From Acuticoccus sp965213555 (GTDB taxonomy: Bacteria > Pseudomonadota > Alphaproteobacteria > Rhizobiales > Amorphaceae): 64,000 nucleotides of DNA. A program made the position numbers and the translations under genes. Of the stretch, positions 43,207 to 52,408 are shown piece by piece; the first letter of the stretch is position 1, and every line of letters begins with the position of its first letter. Below the pieces are notes generated by a model. The model did no database searches, was not told the origin of the DNA, and worked only from the letters and a program-made list of their open reading frames with translations. The DNA lies in the NCBI RefSeq assembly GCF_965213555.1, contig NZ_OZ243890.1, forward strand, positions 124,001 through 188,000. The letters are read 5' to 3'.

Positions 43207-45438
43207 TTAGTGGGTGACGCGTACGGCCTCCGCGACGGTGCGCAGCCCGCGCAGCCTGTCGAGAACGCGTGACAGGTGCGTGCGATCCCGAACCTCGACG
43301 TGCAGGCTCATCTCGCGGTACTGCGCGGTGCTATGGGTCATCGCGAGGTCGTCGATGTTGGCGCCCTCGGCGGCGATGGCGCCCGCGATGTCGGCGAGCG
43401 CGCCGGCCTGGTTCGCCGCGACGACGCGCACCGCCGCCGGGTAGAGCGCTCCCTCCGTCGCCGAGGCGTCCCAGGAGACATCGAGCCAGCGCTGGGGATC
43501 GACCTTGGCAAGTACCTCACCGGCGCTCGCGGGATAGATCGTGACCCCCTCGCCCGGCGACAGGATGCCGACGATCTTGTCGCCGGGGATCGCGCTGTGC
43601 TTGGGCGCGAACTTGACCGGCAGATCGGTACCGAGGCCGCGGATCGGCACCGCGAAGCCGTTGACCGCGGCTTGCGCCTCCGCACGCTCGAGACCCAGGG
43701 CGGACATGACCTCGCCGGCGGAGATCGTGCCGCGTCCCACGGCGTGGGCGAGCGCCTCGGCGTCCGCCTCGCCGAGCCGCTCGGCCGCGAGCGCCAGCGA
43801 CGGCGCCTCCCGCAGCTGGCGCCGTGCAGCCTCGTTGTCGATGAGCTGCTGGCCGAGGCGCACGAACTTGCGCCGGTCGGTCTCCCGGTTCGCCCGCCGG
43901 ATCGCCGCCCGCGCCTTTCCGGTGACGGCGAGCGTGTGCCACGCCGACGGCGGCTGGGCTCCTGCCTTGCACAGGATCTCCACCTCGTCGCCGGACTGCA
44001 GCGGGGTCACCAACGGCCGCGGATGGCCGTTGATGCGACAGCCGTTGCACGTGTTGCCGATGTCGGTGTGCACCGCGTAGGCGAAGTCGATCGGCGTTGC
44101 GCCGGGCGGCAGCGCGATCAGCTTGCCGCGCGGGGTAAAGCAGTACACCCGGTCCTGGAAAAGCTCGAGCTTGGTGTGCTCCAGGAACTCAGCCGAGGAG
44201 CCACCGTCCGACAACAGCTCGATGGTCTGCCGCAGCCAAGCATACGCCTCGCTGTCGCGGGCGAGCTCCAGCGCGCCGCGCGACATGTGGTCCTTGTAGA
44301 GGACGTGCGCGGCGATGCCGTACTCGGCGACCCGGTGCATCTCGCGGGTGCGGATCTGCAGCTCGATGCGCTGCTTGCGCGGACCCACGACGGTCGTGTG
44401 GATGGAGCGGTAGCCGTTCTGCTTGGGCGTCGAGATGTGGTCCTTGAAGCGGCCGGGCACGGACTGCCAGATCGTGTGGATCACGCCGAGCGCTGCGTAG
44501 CATTGCGCCGGGCTGTCGACGACGATGCGGAAGCCGTAGATGTCGGACAGGTGCTCGAAGTTGATGAGCTTGCGCTTCATCTTCGTGAAGATCGAGTACG
44601 GCTTCTTCTCGCGCCCCGTCACCAGCGCCGCGATCCCGCTTTCGGCAAGGCGCTCGGAGAGCTCGGTCTCGATCTCGGCGAGGATGGGACCGACGGTGGC
44701 GCGGCGCTCGGCGAGGCGGCGCTCGATGACGCCGGCGTCGTCAGGGTAGAGCACGCCGAAGGCGAGGTGCTCCAGCTCCTCGCGCATCCAGTGGATGCCC
44801 ATCTTGCCCGCCAGCGGGGCGTAGACGTCCATGGTCTCCTCGGCGATGCGGCGGCGCTTGTCCACCGGCACCCAGTACAGCGTGCGCATGTTGTGCAGCC
44901 GGTCGGCGAGCTTGACGAGCAGCACGCGCACGTCGTCGGCGATGGCGAGGAGGAGCTTCCTCAGGTTCTCGCCCTGCTTGTCCTCCTGACTGACGAGGGG
45001 GAGCCGACCGATCTTGGTGAGCCCCTCCACGAGCTTGCCGATCTGTGGACCGAACAGCGCATCGATCTCGGCGCGCGTCGCGTCGGTATCCTCGATGGTG
45101 TCATGCAGCAGCGCCGTCGCGATGGTCGCGTCGTCGAGCCGCATCTTGGTGAGGATCGCAGCGACCTCGAGGGGGTGGGAGAAGTAGGGGTCGCCCGAGG
45201 CGCGCTTCTGACCGCCATGCTTGGTCATCGAGTAGACGTAGGCGCGGTTGAGCAGCGCCTCGTCCACGCGCGGGTTGTACGTGGCGACCTCCTCGACGAG
45301 CTCGTACTGGCGCATCATCGGTCGCTGCGAACCATCCCGGGATCCCACGGGCCTCAAATGGGTCTCGGGACGGAGCGCTCCAACGATCGCCTCGTCCTGC
45401 ACCGGGGCGCTCGATGCGGGAGACGGCGAGGCGGACAT
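43207..45438 (-). CDS. rsh: Bifunctional (p)ppGpp synthetase/hydrolase (RelA/SpoT, Rsh)
   Basis: This protein of about 743 residues controls the stringent-response alarmone. The hydrolase domain is intact: SHPLEVAAIL, then LLHDTIEDT with the HD pair at 112-113. The synthetase domain contains YGFRIVVDS, GYRSIHTTVVGPR and ELQIRTREMH. TGS (FTPRGKLIALPPGATPIDFA), helical, zinc-finger-like and ACT regions follow. I use ATG 45438; ATG 45318 (MMRQYELVEEVATYNPRVDE) matches the usual start of Hyphomicrobiales Rsh and is a strong alternative. It follows rpoZ by 31 bp. Confidence 0.94.
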   Translation of the reverse strand: MSASPSPASSAPVQDEAIVGALRPETHLRPVGSRDGSQRPMMRQYELVEEVATYNPRVDEALLNRAYVYSMTKHGGQKRASGDPYFSHPLEVAAILTKMRLDDATIATALLHDTIEDTDATRAEIDALFGPQIGKLVEGLTKIGRLPLVSQEDKQGENLRKLLLAIADDVRVLLVKLADRLHNMRTLYWVPVDKRRRIAEETMDVYAPLAGKMGIHWMREELEHLAFGVLYPDDAGVIERRLAERRATVGPILAEIETELSERLAESGIAALVTGREKKPYSIFTKMKRKLINFEHLSDIYGFRIVVDSPAQCYAALGVIHTIWQSVPGRFKDHISTPKQNGYRSIHTTVVGPRKQRIELQIRTREMHRVAEYGIAAHVLYKDHMSRGALELARDSEAYAWLRQTIELLSDGGSSAEFLEHTKLELFQDRVYCFTPRGKLIALPPGATPIDFAYAVHTDIGNTCNGCRINGHPRPLVTPLQSGDEVEILCKAGAQPPSAWHTLAVTGKARAAIRRANRETDRRKFVRLGQQLIDNEAARRQLREAPSLALAAERLGEADAEALAHAVGRGTISAGEVMSALGLERAEAQAAVNGFAVPIRGLGTDLPVKFAPKHSAIPGDKIVGILSPGEGVTIYPASAGEVLAKVDPQRWLDVSWDASATEGALYPAAVRVVAANQAGALADIAGAIAAEGANIDDLAMTHSTAQYREMSLHVEVRDRTHLSRVLDRLRGLRTVAEAVRVTH

Positions 45439-45469
45439 GGGCGACGAGCCTAAAGGTCGATGGTGGGCG

Positions 45470-45856
45470 TCAGACCTCCTCGGTGCGCTCCGGCGGGACC
45501 AGGGTCTCCATGGCCCGCAGAAGCTCCTCCTCGGACATGGAGTTGAACGTCTGGTCGATGCCGTCGTCGTGGGAAGATGAGGACGATTGCTGGGAGACCG
45601 CTGGGACCTGCGCCTCCGGCTCGTCGACCTCGACGTTCTTCTGCAGCGAGTGGATGAGCTCCTCCTTGAGGTCCTCCGGATCCAGGCGCTGATCGGCGAT
45701 CTCGCGGAGCGCGACGACAGGATTCTTGTCATTGTCGCGGTCCACCATGATGGGCGACCCCGACGAGATTACGCGCGCGCGATGGCTCGCGAGGAGCACC
45801 AGCTCGAAGCGGTTGTCGACCTTGTCGACGCAGTCCTCCACCGTGACGCGGGCCAT
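45470..45856 (-). CDS. rpoZ: RNA polymerase omega subunit
   Basis: This protein has 128 residues from ATG 45856. MARVTVEDCVDKVDNRFELV and NPVVALREIADQRLDPEDLK are diagnostic of omega, which assists assembly of the beta-prime subunit and forms part of the ppGpp site. The acidic C-terminal extension with a Ser run (about 85-128) is longer than the E. coli protein and usual in alphaproteobacteria. The rsh gene follows, linking the ppGpp enzyme and its target. Confidence 0.95.
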   Translation of the reverse strand: MARVTVEDCVDKVDNRFELVLLASHRARVISSGSPIMVDRDNDKNPVVALREIADQRLDPEDLKEELIHSLQKNVEVDEPEAQVPAVSQQSSSSSHDDGIDQTFNSMSEEELLRAMETLVPPERTEEV

Positions 45857-46054
45857 GGCGATCCCCTGAATGTTGTTGACAAGAAGCGTTGGCGATACCA
45901 AGCAGGGGGATGCGACGCAAGCGCATCGCCGTGCGACCGGTCCTCAGACGGTCGGCGTGAGCGGAAGCGCTGCGAGCCCACCCCCTGGCGTCCCTGGTGA
46001 AGCGTCCCATCTTGCGGGTCGCCCGTGACGTCGTCGTGAGTAGAAAGTCAGCTA

Positions 46055-46675
46055 ATGTTCGATCCGCGCGAGAAGATTGCCCTATTCATCGACGGTGCGA
46101 ACCTCTACAGCGCCGCCCGCTCGCTAGGATTTGACATCGACTACAAGCGGCTACTCGCAGTGTTTGGCCGCAAGGGCTACCTCCTGCGCGCGTACTACTA
46201 CACGGCGCTCGCCGAGGATCAGGAGTTCTCGACGCTCCGCCCGCTCATCGACTGGCTGGACTACAACGGCTACTCCGTCGTCACCAAGCCGCTCAAGGAG
46301 TTCTACGATCAGAACGGGCGGCGCAAGGTGAAGGGCAACATGGACATCGAGCTCGTGATCGACGCCATGGAGGTGTCCGATCAGGTGGATCACATCGTCC
46401 TGTTCTCCGGCGACGGCGACTTCCGGCGCCTTGCGGAGGCGCTGCAGCGTAAGGGCAAGAAGGTGAGCGTGGTCTCCACGCTGCAGACGCAGCCGCCGAT
46501 GATCGCGGACGACCTGCGGCGCCAGTCCGATCACTTCATCGAGCTCGCGGAGCTGCAGGCCGAGATCGGTCGCGACCCGTCCGAGAGGACCCCGCGGCCT
46601 GACCGCGCCGAACGCATCGAGCGCGCCGAGCGGGACCGGCCGAGCGAGGAGCGCGTGCTGCCCTCCAACGCCTGA
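46055..46675 (+). CDS. NYN-domain protein (LabA/DUF88 family)
   Basis: This 206-residue protein has the PIN-like NYN nuclease fold. Acidic residues lie in IALFIDGANLYSAARSLGFD, GNMDIELVIDAMEVSD and LFSGDGDFRRLAEALQRKGK, the expected metal-binding positions. The last 45 residues are a charged Arg/Glu-rich tail. Family members are suspected RNases. It is divergent from rpoZ and followed after 33 bp by a uracil-DNA glycosylase gene, a linkage common in the order. Confidence 0.9.
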   Translation: MFDPREKIALFIDGANLYSAARSLGFDIDYKRLLAVFGRKGYLLRAYYYTALAEDQEFSTLRPLIDWLDYNGYSVVTKPLKEFYDQNGRRKVKGNMDIELVIDAMEVSDQVDHIVLFSGDGDFRRLAEALQRKGKKVSVVSTLQTQPPMIADDLRRQSDHFIELAELQAEIGRDPSERTPRPDRAERIERAERDRPSEERVLPSNA

Positions 46676-46708
46676 CGATTCGGCGACCGGCCCTGGGAGG
46701 CGAGGCCC

Positions 46709-47380
46709 ATGCGGTCCGATCCCGACCGCGACTGCCCGCTGTGCCCGCGCCTGGTCGCGTTCCGCGACCTCCAGCGCCGCGATGAGCCCACGTGGCACAA
46801 CGCGCCCGTACCGACCTTCGGTGCGGCGTCGGCGCGGCTCCTCGTTGTCGGCCTCGCGCCTGGCCGGGCCGGCGCCAACCGCACCGGCCGCCCGTTCACC
46901 GGCGACTACGCGGGCACGCTGCTCTACGAAACCCTGAGCGCCGTCGGGTTCGCCAACGGCGCCTTCGACGCTCGCCCCGACGACGGGCTCGTCCTCATCG
47001 ACGCAGCGGTGACCAACGCGGTGCGCTGCGTGCCGCCGCAGAACAAGCCGACCGGAGCCGAGATCCGCAACTGCTCGGTCTTCCTGACCGCCACCATCGC
47101 GGCGATGGCCGAACTGCGCGTCGTTCTCGCCCTCGGACGCATCGCCCACGACGCGGTGGTGCGCGCGCTCGGAGGCCGGCTGGCTCACCACCCGTTCCGG
47201 CACGGCGCGACCCACGAGCTCGCCAGCGGCGTCGCGGTCGCCGACAGCTACCACCCCTCGCGCTACAACGTGAACACGGGCGTGCTCGACGCCGCGATGT
47301 TCGCCGAGATCCTTGCCGCCGTGCGCGCGCGCCTCGACGCGGCCTCACTCACCCAAGTGCCGCGCGACGGCTTGCTCTAG
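46709..47380 (+). CDS. Uracil-DNA glycosylase, family 5 (UDGb)
   Basis: This 223-residue enzyme is predicted to excise uracil and deaminated purines from DNA. An N-terminal cysteine pair in DCPLCPRLVAFR suggests the iron-sulfur site of UDG families 4 and 5. Motif A reads GLAPGRAGANRTGRPFTGD, with Gly-Ala in place of the usual water-activating Asp, as in family 5, and motif B is SYHPSRYNVNTG. Its TAG stop lies next to the IS481 element that follows. Confidence 0.9.
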   Translation: MRSDPDRDCPLCPRLVAFRDLQRRDEPTWHNAPVPTFGAASARLLVVGLAPGRAGANRTGRPFTGDYAGTLLYETLSAVGFANGAFDARPDDGLVLIDAAVTNAVRCVPPQNKPTGAEIRNCSVFLTATIAAMAELRVVLALGRIAHDAVVRALGGRLAHHPFRHGATHELASGVAVADSYHPSRYNVNTGVLDAAMFAEILAAVRARLDAASLTQVPRDGLL

Positions 47381-47381
47381 G

Positions 47382-48332
47382 TGTCTGATCCCGGCATTGG
47401 CTGGAGCGGGCTGGTGGTGAAGCGTTGGGGTTCGTCTGTCCACCGTCTGCAGATGTCTTCGTAGGGCGTAAGTCCCTTGAGGGTCTTGGGTCGGCGCCGT
47501 AGTCGTAGACGGCGATGAAGTCGGCGAGGTGTCGCCGGAGCTGCTCGTGGCCGTCGCAGGGGAAGCGTTTGACGGTGGCGTCCTTGATCGTGCGGTTCAT
47601 CCGTTCGACCTGACCGCATGGCGATGTGTGTCATGGATCGAGCAGTCGGGCCGTTCGCATGGCGCGGTGGATAGCGGAACCGGATGCCGTTGTCGGTGAG
47701 CACGGTGTGGATCTCATACGGCACCGCTTCGACGAGAGCGACGAGGAAGGCCGATGCGGTGACGCGGCTGGCCTTCTCCACGAGCTGGGCGAAGGCGAAC
47801 TTCGACGTCCGGTCGATCGCCACCAGAAGCTGGAGCTTTCCCTCGGCGGTGCACACTTCGGCGATGTCGATGGGGAAGCCGATCGGCTAGGCTTTGAGTT
47901 TCCTCTTGCCAGGTTTGTCGCCATCGTCATCAGGCAGTCGGAATATCCCGTGGCGCTGCAGGCAGCGGTGAAGGGATGCGCGGGTGAGATGTGGCATCGT
48001 CGGCTGGAGAGCGTAGGGGCAGTCGAGGAGCGGCAGCACGGTGTGGCGACGGAGGGCGACGATGATCGCCTCGTCCTCATCGGACAGGACCGTTGACCTT
48101 AGCTCTTCCGGTCCCGTCGGCAGGTCGCTCACCGACGAGCGCTCCTTCCATTCGGCCACGGTCTTCTGGTTGATCCCGTAGCGCCTCGCGAGGGCCCTCA
48201 GCTCTCTTGACTAACTTGTCTTGCTCGACGGACCGCTTCTGTCGTCGTGGCGCTCCCGTGGAGAACCCGGTCCACAACGCATCCTTCCATTCCGATGAGA
48301 GGACTGCACCAGCAAAACCCGGGATTAAACGC
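47382..48332 (-). mobile_element. IS481-family element, copy 1, with a broken transposase
   Basis: Ends TGTCTGATCCCGG (left) and the complement of CCCGGGATTAAAC (right) enclose a transposase on the minus strand. The gene starts VDRVLHGSATTTEAVRR at GTG 48275. The frame breaks at AGCTGAGG near 48203, where LRALARRYGINQKTVAEW should follow. A TAG at 47888 interrupts between GKRKLKA and PIGFPIDIAEV. Near 47640 a deletion removes the CREHGIEHR to NGQVE segment with another frame change, after which MNRTIKDATVKRFPCDGHEQ continues. It is inactive. A sister copy lies near 62 kb. Confidence 0.85.
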
Positions 48333-48729
48333 CTTAGAGCTGGGGGAAGGCCTGGCCCGGGGCGCGTCACCGATCGCAAGATCGCTGGCAGGCGCCGCGC
48401 GCGACCTTGCTGCGTCAGCCTCGGAGTCGTCGGCCGGGCCAGCAACCTGCGTAAGACACGGACCAACCTTGCGGCGAGCCGCGGTGCGCCCATCGTGCCT
48501 GGGGGCCGAATTGCCCGCAGTCGTCGCCTCAGCGGCAAAGAGCTGCGGCGCTTCGGGTGCGGAGGCGGCGGAGGACTCGCAGATTGCGGCCCAAAGGTCA
48601 TGCCGAGGCCAACTGCGGCCTTGCACGGGAGCGCCGTCAGGTCGGCGGAGGCCCCCTAGACCGGGTCGACCTTCGGCGAGCATGGTGAAAGGAACGGGTG
48701 CCTCGCGCCGGCGGCCTCGATCGCACTGC
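48333..48729. other. Gene-free stretch between IS remnants
   Basis: These 397 bp follow the IS481 end. No ORF here resembles a known family. On the minus strand a segment containing HDLWAAI faintly recalls the IS630 transposase C-terminus, which would extend the decayed IS630 copy to its right, but the match is too weak to claim. Confidence 0.35.
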
Positions 48730-49140
48730 GAACGCCACAGCCTGGCCAGTCCCTAGGTTATTCATCATGAGCAGGTCGCCGGGGCGACGTACGGGAACGA
48801 GGATGCGGGCGCGGAAGGCGTCGGCACCCATCGCGCCATCGAGGACGAGGGGCGACCCGCCGGTCGACGCCGATGGCGGCACTGAGGGTCGTCGTTCCGT
48901 GCCGGTCCGGGACGTCGGCACGGCACCCGTCGTCACGCGGCGCGCGTCCGTGGGAGATGGACAACCTTCGCGTTGACGCCGGCCTCCTCGATGACGATCA
49001 GGCGGGACGGGTCGTGTTCGAGCCCGTCCCTCGAACCGGAGCCGGCGTCGCCGTGCGCCGTTCGTCTGTTCCGGCTCAGCGGCTCGACGGGCTGCTCGCC
49101 TGCCAAAGCGCACGACCATGCCGCTCGCGCACGCGCGCGG
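48730..49140 (-). pseudogene. IS630-family transposase, heavily decayed fragment
   Basis: On the minus strand three pieces of an IS630 DDE domain can be read in different frames: EEAGVNAKVVHLPRTR (first Asp/Glu region), RTTTLSAAIGVD, and GSPLVLDGAMGADAF with ARILVPVRRPGDLLMMNNLG (second Asp strand). At least two frame changes and the loss of both ends make it non-functional. It adjoins the IS481 copy and the end of the M23 peptidase gene. Confidence 0.7.
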
Positions 49141-49148
49141 CCACCCTG

Positions 49149-50138
49149 CTACCTGATCGTCAGCGTGGCATCGCGCGAGGCCATGACCTCTCCGTTGCGT
49201 GACACCGACAACGCCACTCGGTAGGTACCAAGTGGGACGCCCTCGCGCATCCTGCGCCCGACAAATCGCATGGTCTGCGCCTGCGGCCGGTCCACGAGGT
49301 GGGTCTCGTCGACGGACAGCCCTGGCCCGTCGGCGGTGAGGGACAGGACGTCGCCCGCCTCCACCGCGATGGCGAGCCCCCAAGCGACGAGCGCGTCAGA
49401 GCGGGCGGTGACGGAGCCGACCGTCGCGGCGTCCTCGATGGCTGGGATCGTCACCGGCCGGTCGTGGAAGCCGAGGGCGAGGACGTGGGGACCCTCGGCT
49501 GCAGCGAGGGCCTCTGCCGCCTCGTCGGTCCACAGCGCTGAGCCCGGCACGTCGCAAGCGGCGCGCCCGCGCGCATGGCCGGTGAACGGGTCGATGTCGC
49601 GGCCGTCGCGACGCAGCGCAAGGTGGACGTGGCGGAACTCGGTCAGCCCCGACGCACCGACGTGTCCCACCGGATCGCCGCGCGCGACCGTGTCCCCCTG
49701 GGCGACGCGGAGGGAGCCGCGCTCGAGGTGGCAGTACAGCGACTCGGTGCCGTCGGCGTGCTCGATGGCGAGGCCGTTGCCGCAGCCCACGCCATCGGGC
49801 ACGGCGAGCGGGCCGACGAACGTGCGGTCCGCCTGCCCGTCGCGCACGCGGCGGACCGTGCCGTCGGCGACCGCGAGGACGTCGGCGCTGGCGCCGGGCG
49901 GGATGCGGAAGTCGGTGCCCGTGTGCTCGGGGCTCGTCATGCGACCGCACATGTGGTCGGCAATGCCCTCGTCGGCGTCGACGTCCACGTACTTTTGGAC
50001 GAAGCAATCCTCGCCCGGCGCGCAGTTGAGGGGCAGCGAGTAGCGCTCGCGCTGCGCCTCGCCGAACACGATCGTCCCCGCCAGCACCGCGAACAGCGTC
50101 GCGCCGAGCGCCAGGACGGAGCCGCGGTAGAGGCTCAA
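49149..50138 (-). CDS. M23-family (LytM) peptidase
   Basis: This 329-residue protein has an N-terminal membrane anchor or signal (ALGATLFAVLAGTIVFG). The M23 domain shows the zinc ligands in PEHTGTDFRIP and FRHVHLAL, with LYCHLERGSLRVAQGDTVA between. It is predicted to act on peptidoglycan peptides in the periplasm, though two cysteine-containing segments (CAPGEDCF, MCGRM) suggest a disulfide-stabilised variant. Start TTG 50138 overlaps the mtnA stop (TTGA). About 130 C-terminal residues form an unassigned domain. Confidence 0.88.
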   Translation of the reverse strand: MSLYRGSVLALGATLFAVLAGTIVFGEAQRERYSLPLNCAPGEDCFVQKYVDVDADEGIADHMCGRMTSPEHTGTDFRIPPGASADVLAVADGTVRRVRDGQADRTFVGPLAVPDGVGCGNGLAIEHADGTESLYCHLERGSLRVAQGDTVARGDPVGHVGASGLTEFRHVHLALRRDGRDIDPFTGHARGRAACDVPGSALWTDEAAEALAAAEGPHVLALGFHDRPVTIPAIEDAATVGSVTARSDALVAWGLAIAVEAGDVLSLTADGPGLSVDETHLVDRPQAQTMRFVGRRMREGVPLGTYRVALSVSRNGEVMASRDATLTIR

Positions 50139-51208
50139 CGCGTTCCTCCGAAGGTCCGCACGAGCGCGTCGGGCGCGACGATGCCGCGCTCGGTGACGAG
50201 CGCAGTCACGAGGTGGGCGGGCGTCACGTCGAAGGCGGGGTTGGCGGCAGCCGTCCCTGCGCCGACCAGCCGGACGGTCTCGATCCGGCCGTCGGAGGTG
50301 CGCCCGGTGACGTCGGTCACCTCCTGCGCAGCGCGTTCCTCGATGGGCACCTCGTCGCCCGACGCGAGCGACAGGTCAAGCGTCGGCGAGGGCAGCGCGA
50401 CGTAGAACGGCACGCCGTTGTCGCGTGCGGCGAGGGCCTTCAGGTAGGTGCCGATCTTGTTGCAGACGTCGCCGTTGGCGGCAGTCCGATCGGTGCCGAC
50501 GAGGCAGAGGTCGACGGCGCCCCGTCGCATCAGGTGGCCGCCGGCGTTGTCCGCGATCAAGGTGTGCGGCACGCCGGCCTCAGCGAGCTCCCAGGCCGTT
50601 AGCGACGCGCCCTGGTTGCGCGGCCGCGTCTCGTCGACCCACACGTGGACGGGGACGCCCGCTGCGTGGGCCTTGTAGATCGGCGCCGTGGCGGTGCCCC
50701 AGCCGACGGTGGCGAGCCAGCCGGCGTTGCAGTGGGTGAGGACGTTGACCGGCCGGCCCGGGCGCTCGGCGTGCGACGCCTCGATGAGCGCGAGGCCGTG
50801 CTCGCCGATGGCGCCGTTCAGCGCGACGTCCTCCGCGGCGATCGCCTCCGCCTCGGCCCAGGCGGTCTCACCGCGCCGAGGTGGCGGCAGGTCCGCGAGC
50901 ACGCCCATCATGCGCTGCAGCGCCCAGCCGAGGTTCACGGCGGTCGGCCGCGTCGCGAAGAGCTGGGCGCAAGCGATCTCGAGGGCGGCGTCGGACGGGT
51001 CGGCGCTCGCCGCGATCGCCATGCCGTACGCCGCCGTCGCACCGATCAGCGGTGCGCCCCGCACGCGCATGACGGCGATGGCCTCGGCGACGTCATCGAC
51101 GGTGGAAAGGTGGCGCATCGCGAAGTCGTGCGGCAGCCGCGTCTGGTCGATGATGGCGACGCCGCCGTCCCCGGCCCAGATCGTGCGCCGCGCCGACCCC
51201 CCGCTCAT
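50135..51208 (-). CDS. mtnA: S-methyl-5-thioribose-1-phosphate isomerase
   Basis: This 357-residue enzyme isomerises methylthioribose-1-phosphate to the ribulose form in methionine salvage. Substrate and catalytic motifs are VRGAPLIGATAAYG, LTHCNAGWLATVGWG with the catalytic Cys, WVDETRPRNQGA, and GTDRTAANGDVCNKIGTY with the catalytic Asp. Start ATG 51208 overlaps the end of the DUF2798-like gene. No mtnK or other salvage genes lie nearby; coupling to a sugar-acid operon is unexpected. Confidence 0.94.
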   Translation of the reverse strand: MSGGSARRTIWAGDGGVAIIDQTRLPHDFAMRHLSTVDDVAEAIAVMRVRGAPLIGATAAYGMAIAASADPSDAALEIACAQLFATRPTAVNLGWALQRMMGVLADLPPPRRGETAWAEAEAIAAEDVALNGAIGEHGLALIEASHAERPGRPVNVLTHCNAGWLATVGWGTATAPIYKAHAAGVPVHVWVDETRPRNQGASLTAWELAEAGVPHTLIADNAGGHLMRRGAVDLCLVGTDRTAANGDVCNKIGTYLKALAARDNGVPFYVALPSPTLDLSLASGDEVPIEERAAQEVTDVTGRTSDGRIETVRLVGAGTAAANPAFDVTPAHLVTALVTERGIVAPDALVRTFGGTR

Positions 51209-51435
51209 GCAGCGCTCCGCGTCAGCGCCACGACGAGGCGGCGCACCAGCGGCGCAACCACGAGGACGGTGGGGAAGGCCACCGCCCAAGACGAGACCCA
51301 CGCCGACGCCCACAGCGTGAGGATGTCCGCCGGAAGCCCCACCGCGCGCACCGTCGCGATGCCCGCCACGATGAGCGACATCAGCCCGGACAGCAGGAGG
51401 CCGAACAGCACCGGGGCGAACCGCGGCGGAATCAT
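51205..51435 (-). CDS. Small membrane protein, DUF2798-like
   Basis: This 76-residue protein has two hydrophobic segments, FAPVLFGLLLSGLMSLIVAG and ILTLWASAWVSSWAVAFPTV, the second ending with VVAPLVRRLV. The spacing and the MS..A / W..SW pattern fit DUF2798 proteins, short two-helix membrane proteins of unknown role. It overlaps mtnA by 4 bp (ATGA) and lies 58 bp after the PfkB kinase gene. Confidence 0.78.
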   Translation of the reverse strand: MIPPRFAPVLFGLLLSGLMSLIVAGIATVRAVGLPADILTLWASAWVSSWAVAFPTVLVVAPLVRRLVVALTRSAA

Positions 51436-51493
51436 GCGGCGCCCCCGAGCCGGCTCGCCGGCGCGCCGTCGTGGCAACGCAGGACCGGCGCGG

Positions 51494-52408
51494 TCATGCG
51501 GCCTCCTCGGCGAGCGCCGCGTCGACCTCGGCGGCCGTCGGGATCGGCGCGATCGCCCCATAGCCGCGCACGGAGAGCGCCGCCGCACGGTTGGCCGCGG
51601 TCGCTGCGGTCGCGACGTCGCGCGTCGCCAGCCAACGGGCGAGGAACACGCCGTCGAAGCAGTCCCCGGCTCCGGACGCGTCGACCACGGTGGTGGGGTG
51701 TGCCGGGAGGGTCGTGACCTCGCCGTCACGCCACACCATCGCCCCGTCGCCACCGAGCGTCAGCGCGATGATCTTGGGGCCGAGGCGTGCGTAGTGCTCC
51801 AGGATCTCGCGCGGGTCGGTGAGGCCCGACAGCACGCGCGCGTCGTCGAGGCCCGGCAGCAGGATGTCGGCGTGCCGCGCCGCCTCATGGATGACGGCCC
51901 GGGCCCGCTCGAGCGGCCACAGGCGCGCGCGATAGTTCGTGTCGTAGGAGACCGTGACGCCGGCCTCGCGCGCGATCGCCATCGCGGCGAAGCAGGCGTC
52001 GGCGGCGTCCGCGGAGATCGCCTGGCTGATCCCCGACAGGTGGAGGACCTTCGCGCCGCGGATCGCGTCGGCGGGCAGGTCCTGCGGCCGCATGAGGCTC
52101 GCCGCCGAGCCGGCGCGGCGGTACGAGAACTCGTGTCCCGCGGCGCCGTGACGGACGAAGTAGAGCCCGGTCGGCGCATCGGCTCGGCGCGAGACGCACA
52201 CCGTCGACACGCCCTCACGCTCCCACAACGCCATCAGGGAGTCGCCGAACGCGTCCGTGCCGATGGAGGCGATCACGCCGGCCTCGGCGCCCTGGCGCGC
52301 CGCTGCGACCGCCACGTTGGAGGTGTCCCCGCCGAAGCCCTCGAGCCAGCGCCCGTCGGACTGCCGGTTCAGCTCGATGAGCGGCTCGCCGAGGGTGAGG
52401 ACGTCCAT
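51494..52408 (-). CDS. kdgK: PfkB-family sugar kinase (2-dehydro-3-deoxygluconokinase-like)
   Basis: This 304-residue ribokinase-fold kinase starts MDVLTLGEPLIELNRQSDGR at ATG 52408. The PfkB signatures are GFGGDTSNVAVAAARQGA (N-terminal) and VVDASGAGDCFDGVFLARWL, where the Asp of GAGD is the catalytic base. The motif order and NYRARLWP resemble KDG kinases, which phosphorylate 2-keto-3-deoxygluconate. It overlaps the dgoA stop and shares the operon with dgoK, so two different keto-deoxy sugar acids may be phosphorylated. Confidence 0.88.
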   Translation of the reverse strand: MDVLTLGEPLIELNRQSDGRWLEGFGGDTSNVAVAAARQGAEAGVIASIGTDAFGDSLMALWEREGVSTVCVSRRADAPTGLYFVRHGAAGHEFSYRRAGSAASLMRPQDLPADAIRGAKVLHLSGISQAISADAADACFAAMAIAREAGVTVSYDTNYRARLWPLERARAVIHEAARHADILLPGLDDARVLSGLTDPREILEHYARLGPKIIALTLGGDGAMVWRDGEVTTLPAHPTTVVDASGAGDCFDGVFLARWLATRDVATAATAANRAAALSVRGYGAIAPIPTAAEVDAALAEEAA

